In this document: piece by piece, positions 22,301 to 32,573 of the stretch
How positions within the stretch are numbered: the first letter of the stretch is position 1
Layout of the letters: every line of letters begins with the position of its first letter
Assembly: GCA_905182995.1 (NCBI GenBank)
Contig: CAJJDP010000030.1
Coordinates: 583,655-616,227, forward strand
Length of the DNA: 32,573 nucleotides
Direction: 5' to 3'
Source of the DNA: Paramecium octaurelia
Taxonomy: Eukaryota; Ciliophora; Oligohymenophorea; Peniculida; Parameciidae
The notes under the pieces: generated by a model
Seen by the model: only the letters and a program-made list of their open reading frames with translations
Databases searched by the model: none
What the model was told of the DNA's origin: nothing
Program-made: the position numbers and the translations under genes

Positions 22301-25300
22301 TCATCTTCCAATTCTTTTAATTTAATTTTGAATGAGTTTTATTGTTAGATCAATTCTACTTTCTTCTAAGCCAAATCTGGTCTTTCTCTACCAACAACCA
22401 AGGCTAATAATTAATCACTTAAACCATCTTCAGTAACAGTGAAATTGATAAGGGTAGCTTCTGCTTAGATTTCAGGAGGATAGTGTGGATTACTCAATTA
22501 TGTGTGTAAAAACAATTAGAATTTGGGATGGACATCCAATTCTTAACCAGCGAATTTAATCTTCTTTTATCCTGAACTCTTGATGATAAATTGTCTTGCA
22601 ATAACTGGCATCAACACAGCATCGATTCTTTCATCCATATTTTCAATTAAACATGGATTACCAGCTTAGATAGAGAATTCAATTTATCTATTTGTGTTTT
22701 TTTATCCAATACGTAAGATCTTCATGTTATTTGAAGATTCCTTCTCTTTAATCCATTTGATTCCTTATAATTAAGGATCTATGATCAATGGATATCTTTC
22801 AGAATTAGTTAAAATGGTACCATTTTCAGTACTGACAGCATCACTTGGCAATAATTATTGATTCCATTTTGCAATAGTACTTTCATCTGTTAATAATTTC
22901 ACTGGATCAGCATTATTACTAAGTGGCACCTTGTTATCAATGATGAATTTCAGGAAATAGTCCTTAATCATAACATCTCTGAATCTCTTGTTGAATGGAC
23001 CAGCATAAGAGACAAAGGCAGCTGAAACTAAGACATCTCCACTTAATAATTAAATTTAGCCTTCTAACATTTTAATTGCTTAATCCCAACGTTCATTTTC
23101 ACTTCCCAAAGCTTTAACTAAACGATTCGCAGAATTAAGTCTCTTTTCACATTTGGCAGCTTAATCTAAGGCAGCCTATAATTGTGCCATAGCTTTATTA
23201 TAATCAGCAGTCAAAACAGCTAATCTATCATTTAATTCTTTCACTTGTTCTTAGACTTTAGCCAATTTTGCATTAGCATCATCTAATTATTGAATAGCTT
23301 CTTTTAGTGCTTGTCTCTTAGGTTCTACAATTTGAATGACATCATAATATTTGACAATGTTAATAACCCAATCGCATAGACCTCTAGCAGCTGATGATTT
23401 ATTAGCCATAGTTTATGCATTGAAATGTTCTAAATTCAAATAGTTTTTCTTAACAAAATCTACATTTGTAGGTGGTACTTGATTGGCATCTACAATATCT
23501 TTGAAACCCATGAGTTTATTCAACAATTCTTTTGGCTTTTGCATCATCTTTTATGCACTCTTCCAATCATAAGCTTTAGGCTTCTTTGATTTTGGATCAA
23601 CTTCAATTTGTTCATTATAGAAACCAGCCAATAAGAAAATAGTAGCTGAGAAGACATCTGGCACACCAGCAGGGGGAGTAGCAAAGTTCTTGGCAACTTA
23701 GAAATCCTTTTCACTCAAACCATTCAAGGCAGCCTTGGCCTATTCAACTAGTGGGATAGCAGCATCCAAATCTGCTTGGGTGGATGTCTTTTTCTATTCG
23801 ACATCTTATTTGATAGTTGAGCATTTGGCTTCTTCATCTGCTGCCTTTGCATTTTCAACCTCAGCCTTTGCTTTTTCTTTACCAACGACTTCAGCGACTT
23901 GATTGGCTTCGTTCTTAATTTATTCAGCTTCTTATTATTTTTCCTTTACTTGAATTTCAATTTCAGCCACTAAAGCTTAAGTGGATCTCAATTTAATAAG
24001 ACCGTTCTCGTATCTTTCCTTATTCTTTTCAAGCATTCCCTTCTTAGTTTTCAACATGAAAATGTATAATTTGATCAATTCTAAGAATGATTTGGGTGTG
24101 GTATAGACATATCTTCTTTCTTATTCTAACAATTTGACTGATAAATCATTAACTAATTTGAATGAGAATGGCATAAACTTGACAATAGCTTCTCTGACTT
24201 AATCTGTGGGTACATCAATATCTTTTAAGAATTATTAAGCAACATTATAGAGAGCATCTTAAGGCCAAGGTTGGAACCAATCAATAACAGTAGAGTTGAC
24301 AAGAGCAGGGAATTGACGAGCCCTTTTACGTAGAGATTCACCTACTGGTGAGAAACACAAAGTCATATGTAAATTCTATCTTACTTTATCAATAAACCAT
24401 CCCCAACATGAGTCTCTTGTATCTGGTCTACCATCAGCCTTTACTTTAGGTCTAATTTGATTGATCAAAACTTCCTTTTCATCTGAGTTATAAAGTTCTG
24501 CCACTTCTCCTGAGGATAACAAGTCATTGATGTATGTTAAGAATCTCTCATTTGTGATTTGACCTTCATTGAATAAGAACATAATAGGTTCATCTTTGAC
24601 ACCTGATTTTTAGTAAAGTAATTGTAAATCGGTTCTTAAATCATTCATACCATAATTGCTTGAGATAGTAATCATGAACAGTGTATAGGTCATAATGAAT
24701 GCAGCCAATTTAGTTAAGGATTATTTACCACTACCTCCTACTCCTACCAATAATGAATGTCCTCCTGGTGGCAATACAATTCTAGTGATTCTGCATACGT
24801 GTTTAAGTGCATCTTCGAATAACACCAATCCCATATAAGCAAAGTTATCATTATATTCTTTTAGTGCTTCGGTGATTACTGGTTCCAATTTATCATTTGG
24901 CATCTAATCATAAAATCTATCTCCACCTATACCAGCCAAGAAGTTACAGAATATCAGATTTTCAGGATTATCTTTTGCAAAGAATCTACTGAAATTGAAT
25001 TTGGTGAATTATTTCTTTAACAAATCAAACATCAATGCTTTGTAGGTATTAAGATTATCCATTGAGACTAATCTATCACCGTATGTTCTTTCAGATTCAT
25101 GAACCCATAATCTTATTAATTTATCTGAATCAATAAATTTAGCTGGATCTGCTAATAACAATCCTTAAATAACATTCGAAATATGTCTAAGATTGAACTC
25201 ATAATGGAAATTAATGGCTGTCTTTCTGAAATTCTATATGACACTTGTATGCAATTGTAAAGCAGCCTTGATAATTGCAGGTCCATTTTCAGAAACGGCT

Positions 25301-28300
25301 GGTTTGAATCTCTTAAGATGTCCTGATAAGAATGTGTTGTAAATTAAGAATAAACTTTCATTGTCAGGAATAGGAATTGAAACAGTCCAAAAGTGTCTTT
25401 GATATCTTGGATTAACAAAGAATGAACCAGCTGATGGATTCATAGCAGCTATTGTTTGAGTGTTGATGATATCTTTCAAACTCAATTTACTTAAATCATA
25501 CCAATGGCCATAATCTGCATGTTATCTTAACAATGCAATAGCTGTTTAAGTATCATATGGATCTAATTAAGGCATATTCAAATCATCAATGAAATATATT
25601 AATTTTCCTTTTCCTTGAGGTCCAAATTGTCTACCTGCCTTCTTTTCCAATTATTGTTCTAATTAAGCTTACAAATATGTTGAATCAGTATAATAATTGA
25701 AATTGATCAATTGATAAGTAAAATTATCTGGTTGAGCTTTCACTATATCTCTCAAAATACCCTTGGCCAATTGGGTTTTACCGCAACCGGATTGACCAAT
25801 CATCAAAACTGGTTGTTAAACATAAATAAATTATTTAACTAATTCACTTGTAGCCAAAGTTTCTTTAGTTGGCACTGTAATATTACCCATAACCATTGAT
25901 TAAGGATCAAAATCTATATTGGATAATCTCTTAGCCCATTCATCGAATTTAACATTCTCTGAATTCTATTCAACAAAGTAATCAAATACTGTACCCTTAC
26001 TTGGGAATTTCACTGAAGTCTTCCACTCTCCTTTCCACCAATTAGAGAAATCTTTACGATAATCTATGGAGTCTTTTTCAGATAAAACACCTCCTATAGC
26101 CCAAACACAGCAATACACAAAATGATATTCCATATTCTTCACTTCTCCTTATAACAATGGTAATAAGGCCTTGCATAATGAGATAATCATAGAAATTGGA
26201 TTGACTGGAATCAAAGTCTTACAATGTTTCTTCAAGAATAGTAAAGTTCCTTCAATATATCTATCAAATAGCTTCTGTAAATCTTATTTAAATTTATCAT
26301 CATTAAAGTTATTCTTAACCCATGATTTCACGTATGCTTTCCATTAGTATCCCTTGTCATCTGAAATATATAAGATACCAGCTCTAGACACTGTGGCAGG
26401 AGTAGCAAAACGAAGATCTCTGATTTCAAAAAGCATTCTCATGTGTGGTTTCAATGGAATTCTTTCATTATTTGCCAATGTCAATATCTTATTGTCATCC
26501 ATCACAGAGTTCATAGACTCAATCCAATTAGCATCTAAATCTCCATCAAGTAATATCCATTTAGGATTAACATCTTGAATTTCACTAAGAGATCTCATAA
26601 CTTTTGAAACTAAACCATCCTTCCATTCCTTTGTTGGTAAATTGTAACCATACAAATCTCTAGTACTAACGACCTTTGGATCCAAATCAACCACTGTTGT
26701 CTTCTTACCAGCCTTGTCTTAAGCTTTAGCTAACATCTTCCATGTAGTTGATTTACCAGCTCCTGGTGGACCCATCACGAAAATACAATGTCTAATTTCC
26801 AATAATTCTGATGCTTGAACAATCTTCAAAATATAATCAGGGTCTGGATCCAATCTATTTTCAGCTGTGACTTATTCAATGATTCCTTCAAATGCCATGT
26901 CTCTCTTTCTTGGAATATTGATATTTGGGAATAAATCTGATAATAATCCTGAGAAAACATCCAAATCTTAGAATGCAATCTTTGGAATATTGAAATCTCT
27001 TAAGGCTCTCATCAAAAGTGCCTATTCTGCAATATTTGCTTCTGCTCTCTTGAAACCACCAGCAACGACTAAGACTGATTTAATAGCTCTAAGTCCCCAA
27101 TCATAATGCAATTATTTTGATAACAAATCTCTGCATAACATATATAAAGTAACGAATTTATGTGCTAATGTCTTTGCCTCTTCAAATCCTTCAGCCATCA
27201 ACATATTTTCACAAATCAATTCCAAATCTGGAACAACCACTGTAATTGGTCTAAACAATGCTTTCAATCCTTCTGGTAATTCTGCTCTTCCCAAATAACC
27301 TGGATTCATTGTAATGAACACACCACAAGTTGGATCCAAAGATATCTCACCTCCTCCTGGGAATAAAAATGTCTTTTTCTATTATTTGATAGCATCAGTG
27401 ACTGCCTTAAATTAGACTGAACAGACTGATAAGACCTCTGGTAATAAACGATTAAATTCATCAAAACAACCCCAACATCCAGAACTGGCAAGTCCCTTAT
27501 AGATATTACCCATAGATTCATAATTCATTTCTGAACTGCAATTGAACACATAACATGCTTTAGCCAATGCATTTGCCAAATCTTTAGTGGTTTCAGTTTT
27601 ACCAGTTCCTGCAGGACCAGCAGGTGCACAACCCATCTTTAAATGCAATGCTTAAGTGGCTGTGACGTAAATACGATCNAGTATCCCTTGTCATCTGAAA
27701 TATATAAGATACCAGCTCTAGACACTGTGGCAGGAGTAGCAAAACGAAGATCTCTGATTTCAAAAAGCATTCTCATGTGTGGTTTCAATGGAATTCTTTC
27801 ATTATTTGCCAATGTCAATATCTTATTGTCATCCATCACAGAGTTCATAGACTCAATCCAATTAGCATCTAAATCTCCATCAAGTAATATCCATTTAGGA
27901 TTAACATCTTGAATTTCACTAAGAGATCTCATAACTTTTGAAACTAAACCATCCTTCCATTCCTTTGTTGGTAAATTGTAACCATACAAATCTCTAGTAC
28001 TAACGACCTTTGGATCCAAATCAACCACTGTTGTCTTCTTACCAGCCTTGTCTTAAGCTTTAGCTAACATCTTCCATGTAGTTGATTTACCAGCTCCTGG
28101 TGGACCCATCACGAAAATACAATGTCTAATTTCCAATAATTCTGATGCTTGAACAATCTTCAAAATATAATCAGGGTCTGGATCCAATCTATTTTCAGCT
28201 GTGACTTATTCAATGATTCCTTCAAATGCCATGTCTCTCTTTCTTGGAATATTGATATTTGGGAATAAATCTGATAATAATCCTGAGAAAACATCCAAAT

Positions 28301-31300
28301 CTTAGAATGCAATCTTTGGAATATTGAAATCTCTTAAGGCTCTCATCAAAAGTGCCTATTCTGCAATATTTGCTTCTGCTCTCTTGAAACCACCAGCAAC
28401 GACTAAGACTGATTTAATAGCTCTAAGTCCCCAATCATAATGCAATTATTTTGATAACAAATCTCTGCATAACATATATAAAGTAACGAATTTATGTGCT
28501 AATGTCTTTGCCTCTTCAAATCCTTCAGCCATCAACATATTTTCACAAATCAATTCCAAATCTGGAACAACCACTGTAATTGGTCTAAACAATGCTTTCA
28601 ATCCTTCTGGTAATTCTGCTCTTCCCAAATAACCTGGATTCATTGTAATGAACACACCACAAGTTGGATCCAAAGATATCTCACCTCCTCCTGGGAATAA
28701 AAATGTCTTTTTCTATTATTTGATAGCATCAGTGACTGCCTTAAATTAGACTGAACAGACTGATAAGACCTCTGGTAATAAACGATTAAATTCATCAAAA
28801 CAACCCCAACATCCAGAACTGGCAAGTCCCTTATAGATATTACCCATAGATTCATAATTCATTTCTGAACTGCAATTGAACACATAACATGCTTTAGCCA
28901 ATGCATTTGCCAAATCTTTAGTGGTTTCAGTTTTACCAGTTCCTGCAGGACCAGCAGGTGCACAACCCATCTTTAAATGCAATGCTTAAGTGGCTGTGAC
29001 GTAAATACGATCTGTCAATGGTGTAATAACCAATCTTGGACCATTACCCAAATATTCATATGAATAATTAAAAGATGCATCAGCAATTCTAATAAGAGCA
29101 TCATTATTGACCCAATAGAATTTCAATTAAGATTGCCATTAAAATTCATCTGGTTTACGAACATGTTCATCAATTAATTTACCAATAGTATCTCTGGAGT
29201 GAGCATCCATAGTAATCAAACACATCAACTTCTATCTTAATGATTTAGTTAAATCTCCTCTAACGAATCTAATTAACTCAGTAAGAGCCTCAACACTTCT
29301 CTTAAAATAATCTTTAAGTGCATTCATATCCCCATTAGCTATTTTTGCAAATGCTTCTTCTACTTGAACTGACCACATAATGTTATTGACTAATAAAGCA
29401 ATTTAAGCTGGATCTTAATCAATCCAAGTTTTTCTATCCATTTATAATTAGCATGTCTTAGAATCATAGCATCCAAATGATTTCTTGGCTAATTCTCTGA
29501 GAGTATCAATCATAGAATCAATCATGGCTTATAAATAGATTTCAACTTTATTTAACAATTACAATGGTTTAACTAATGATACTTCTTCTTGACCAACACA
29601 TGTAATCATTTTTTTGGCAAATGGTCTTTCATTATCATTCTCTTATAATTCTAATTTATCAATAGCTTAGAATATCTTTGACATGTGTCTGTTAATTTTA
29701 GCAGGTGAATTACCATTTGAAAGGATATCCAATAGGTCATTGACACTAACGAAATAGAATCTTGGGAATGCTCTTCTTTTAGAATCCAAAAATTCGTTCA
29801 ATGCTTTTTCACAGACTTTCAAATCAGCTTGTATCTTTTCTAATGATTTCAACATATTTGGTTAGGTACAGAACTTCAAAATAATCTTAATTTAGCAACC
29901 AGATTCCATAATTTCTTTCATATTTTTATCAATTCCGACAAATTGTTCTGATTCCTTAGGTAATTCCTTCTTGACTTCTTCTGATTGAATAAATAAGTTT
30001 TCCAAAAAGGACCATGTCTTTTGTACTTCTGATAATAATTAAATAACATCATAAATTGCTCCTAAATCTTATTTCCATTTTTCAACATCTTTTTCAAAGA
30101 ATTTCACATATTTACTCAATAACATATTGTTGATCTATAATTAATGTTCTTCCAAGGTTTCAAAATGCTCATCCAACATTTTCAATGTTCTGATATCAGT
30201 ATCCTTGTGTTTCAATAATTCAAATTGTACATCCTTCCAGAATGTATCTACCTTGATAATACCCTTCTCCATTTTTAATTCTTATTTTGCTTATTCAGAG
30301 ATATCTTCAATTTTTTCTCTAAAGTCGAAAAGTTTAAGATTCCAAATAACATCTAATTCCATATCATCTCCAATGGCAAAGTCTTGGTTAACAACAACCT
30401 TAACTTCTTTCCAATGTCTGCTATCAGTTGTATTCATAGCTGGATCTTTTAATTCAGTCAATAAAGGGATGAAGGTACCCCATTTTCGTAAATCTTCGTT
30501 AATACCAGTGAATACATTTGATCTTTTATCAATACCCTTCATATCAATTAAGAATTTACGAAGTTTTTTCACTTCATCTTCCATATCATTAGGATCTATG
30601 GTTGCCCATTTATATCTCTTGTAATCTGAAAATTTTTATTCGCATTTCTTAATGTGTTCCCATAATAATTATACAGCAGCTACTTCTTATTTGATAGCAT
30701 CTAAATTTTTTTAACAACCAACAACTTCATCAGGGAAGTTGAACATTTTTGAATAATATTCATAATTTTAAAGTGTTTTGGTGAATTTATCAATTTAAGC
30801 TTAGACTTCTGCAAATCTTTCTTATGAATCTTTAATACCTGTTTTATATTAATAAAATGTCTCCTTTTTAAGACCTTGCAAATATTCCTTTAATTATTCT
30901 TCAAATTTCTTAATCTTTTCTTTAGTCTTATCAGCCTCTTATTTAACTGGACCACTTATGTCTTTTTCAACTGTTTATGAAATCTTTAACAAATTTTTCC
31001 ATTCTTCTTACATCTTGTTCACTTTTTTGATTTCTATTTCTTTTTTCATATCATGTTTTTCTAATGTTCTTAATATTTATTCATTTTCATCTAATAACAA
31101 AAGAATGTTTTCTTTTTCATCTGAAATCTTTTTAAGATTCTCCATAACTTCTAATAAACTATTGACATCCTCTTAGATATTCTTATCTTTAATATTAATA
31201 TTATCTCTGGAAGTGTCAATAAGTTTATTAATTTCTTCATTCTTGTTAGTGACATAATTAACTAATTATGAACCTGTGTATTGGTTATTCTTATGACCAA

Positions 31301-32573
31301 CACCATCTAAAAATTATGCTTTTTTTGGAGCACCTCTAATTTCGTTAAATTCACCTCTTTCATTCTTTAATTTAACATTAACGATAACTTCACATGGTTC
31401 TTCAATTTAATATTTAACAATATAAGATCCATCATCATTATCTTGAATGGAATATTTGATGTTAGCTTTTTCTTCTAATAATTACAATCTAGATTTTTCT
31501 TATGGTACCTCTTCTTCAACTTCTTCATATTCAGATTCTTAATTTTCACCTTCTTCTCCTTCTTATTGTTATTTCACCTTCTTTCTCTTAACAATTCTTT
31601 TCTTGTGAGACTCTTATTCAATTCTTTCTCTCTCTTCAGGATCCATCTATTCTAATTATTATATTCTGATTGATTCTCTTTATCTTTCCTCTTCCAATTC
31701 TGCTAAAACATCAGGTCTAGTGATTTCAATTTAAAATTCATCAGCACCACTTTCTCTATTTTAATTATTTAAATTTCTTGTTTGAATGTAGAACATAGTA
31801 TCATTTTTTATTGCATTTTCTCTCAACACTCCTGGTCCGAACATTAATGTCTTTTCAGCCTTTGAGTTTAAGAAATAGGAATAGAATTGACTCATAATAG
31901 TGAAATCTAATTTATCCACACTAACTTTAACTTCAGATTTTCTAGCTCCATGTTTTTCATATGAAGGCGTTTCACAAGTTAATTCAGTTGGACTAACATA
32001 TACTCCTGGAACATCCTCTTAAGCTTTTCCTGAAAAGAATCTGACGATAATATTTTATGAATCTCTGAATCCATCTCCTGTAATAGACACTTTGGTTTTT
32101 CCTGTTAATGGACCCAAACATGGTTTAATTGAATAGATAGCATATGGAGGTCCAACAATTGATGAGACATTCAATGCATACATATCATTCATCCAAGCAT
32201 TTGACCATCCACCAAACATCATAATTCTAGAATCTTATGGATCATAAATTAAAGTAGTTGATTCTCTAGTCTTGGGTTTGACTGGTTTCTCTTCTTCTAA
32301 TTAGACAGGTGACCATTTCTTAGCATCTACATCCAATACAAAAGTATCATCTACCAATCTACTTGCTGTTCTGTTACCACCTTCTTCAAAGTTACCAACT
32401 TGTCCACCAAAAATGAAATATTTCCAAGATGGAATAGATGGCACCATAATACCTGCCATGTTCCACTTAGGTATTTCATGTGATATTTCTGGATCTACCC
32501 AACTATTGTTATTAATATCATAAATGATGACATTTTAAAATTACGAAATTTGATTCCATCCGCCAAAAATCAT
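19317..32573 (-). CDS. Axonemal outer-arm dynein heavy chain (alpha-type), 5' truncated
   Basis: Force-generating ATPase subunit of the ciliary outer dynein arm. With one copy of the 1.33-kb duplication and the 28-nt intron removed, it reads as one frame of 3964 residues to TGA 19317-19319. Order, numbered in that joined fragment: kelch-type blades with FGGW/FGGQ motifs (1-140); IPT/TIG domain (~145-235); filamin-like Ig split by a charged insert (~246-402); coiled tail and linker; AAA1 Walker A GPAGTGKT (1208-1215) with [11 protein letters not shown]2 GPPGAGKST (from 1490); AAA3 GQSGCGKT (from 1815) with [11 protein letters not shown]4 GVGGSGKQ (from 2166); stalk coiled coils (~2394-2514 and ~2637-2717) flanking the microtubule-binding domain; AAA5; a Glu/Gln-rich insert (3098-3172); AAA6; and a C-terminus ending [14 protein letters not shown]. 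The kelch plus IPT/filamin head suggests the Chlamydomonas alpha (ODA11) class. The class assignment is inference; dynein identity is secure. Confidence 0.95.
19686..19713 (-). other. 28-nt intron in the dynein gene
   Basis: Begins GTAAGAT and ends TATTTAG on the minus strand, between codons …LPLDD and MVLQTNV…. It is the only frame-shifting intron I find in about 13 kb of this gene. It sits near the 3' end, about 120 codons before the stop. Confidence 0.9.
21724..21948 (-). repeat. Glu/Gln/Gly-rich low-complexity insert in dynein (75 codons)
   Basis: On the minus strand it is a GAA/TAA/GGA trinucleotide-rich tract encoding runs of E, Q and G between AAA5 and AAA6, after …KAAAQIDLG and before RSADDDQL. 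It stays in frame with the conserved sequence on both sides. In the standard code it would be full of stops. Confidence 0.9.
26346..27678 (-). repeat. Direct repeat copy 1 (1333 bp) covering dynein AAA1-AAA2
   Basis: Offset 1334 from 27680-29012, with no difference noticed and identical predicted peptides. It covers the AAA1 P-loop through the AAA2 sensor region. This copy joins correctly to downstream dynein sequence at 26345 but stops at the N on its upstream side. Confidence 0.95.
27679..27679. other. Single-N contig join inside the dynein gene
   Basis: Separates the two 1333-bp copies. With both copies kept, the frame shifts by two and AAA1-AAA2 would be doubled. With one copy kept, the frame is continuous. 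This is a false gap. Confidence 0.9.
27680..29012 (-). repeat. Direct repeat copy 2 (1333 bp) covering dynein AAA1-AAA2
   Basis: Joins correctly at 29013 to the upstream linker (…[26 protein letters not shown]…) and stops at the N on its downstream side. It is the same genomic segment as 26346-27678 on the other contig. Confidence 0.95.
31458..31725 (-). other. Charged insert splitting the filamin-like repeat of dynein
   Basis: About 88 Glu/Lys/Gln/Arg-rich codons (fragment residues ~284-371) between the two halves of an Ig/filamin fold. The first half is [14 protein letters not shown]…ADEFQIEI and the second is [19 protein letters not shown]. It is likely an exposed helical or disordered loop at the base of the dynein tail. 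Confidence 0.7.

Noticed and set aside
26354..26578. Plus-strand ORF opposite dynein AAA2, repeated at 27643-27912
   Set aside because: Antisense of a conserved dynein region; it repeats only because the segment is duplicated.
30205..30624. 139-residue plus-strand ORF
   Set aside because: Antisense of the dynein linker and tail; the minus strand has conserved dynein sequence in a continuous frame.

Overview
This window is macronuclear-type DNA from a ciliate, most probably Paramecium or a close relative. TAA and TAG are read through as glutamine in every convincing gene, and TGA is the only stop. Introns are tiny (22-28 nt, GTA...AG), the sequence is very AT-rich, and genes are tightly packed (53 bp between two convergent stop codons). 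A standard-code ORF search breaks these genes into meaningless pieces.

Layout: (1) 1-3362, + strand: the 3' part of a large Cys-rich surface-type protein ending in a hydrophobic tail. (2) 3416-18503, - strand: a second, giant Cys-rich protein. It has an N-terminal signal peptide at 18503 and a short hydrophobic C-terminus, and is convergent with gene 1 and homologous to it at the C-terminal end. It is interrupted by three single-N contig joins (4067, 9667, 11031) and by repeated sequence. (3) 18504-19316: a short spacer holding a possible small coiled-coil gene (- strand, within 18810-19144). (4) 19317-32573, - strand: nearly all of an axonemal outer-arm dynein heavy chain, 5' end cut by the window edge. 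It carries kelch, IPT/TIG and filamin-like modules at the N-terminus, then the tail, linker, AAA1-AAA6, the stalk and the C-terminal domain. One single-N join lies at 27679.

Two single-N joins sit inside near-perfect direct duplications (1410 bp at 2657/4069 and 1333 bp at 26346/27680). These look like unmerged overlapping contig ends. Removing one dynein copy restores a single frame of exactly 3965 codons. The other two Ns bound a 1363-bp contig belonging to a set of three related 1.07-kb repeat units inside the giant Cys-rich gene. Real tandem repeats homogenised by conversion are likely there, but copy number and order are not reliable.

Biologically, the dynein is a ciliary motor subunit and the Cys-rich proteins are probably secreted or surface-anchored coat proteins of the immobilization-antigen type. 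I see no tRNA, rRNA, transposon or CRISPR array. The most interesting signals are the tail-to-tail Cys-rich paralogues, the mosaic repeat unit, the Glu/Gln-rich insertion in the dynein motor, and the possible small gene between the two large ones.
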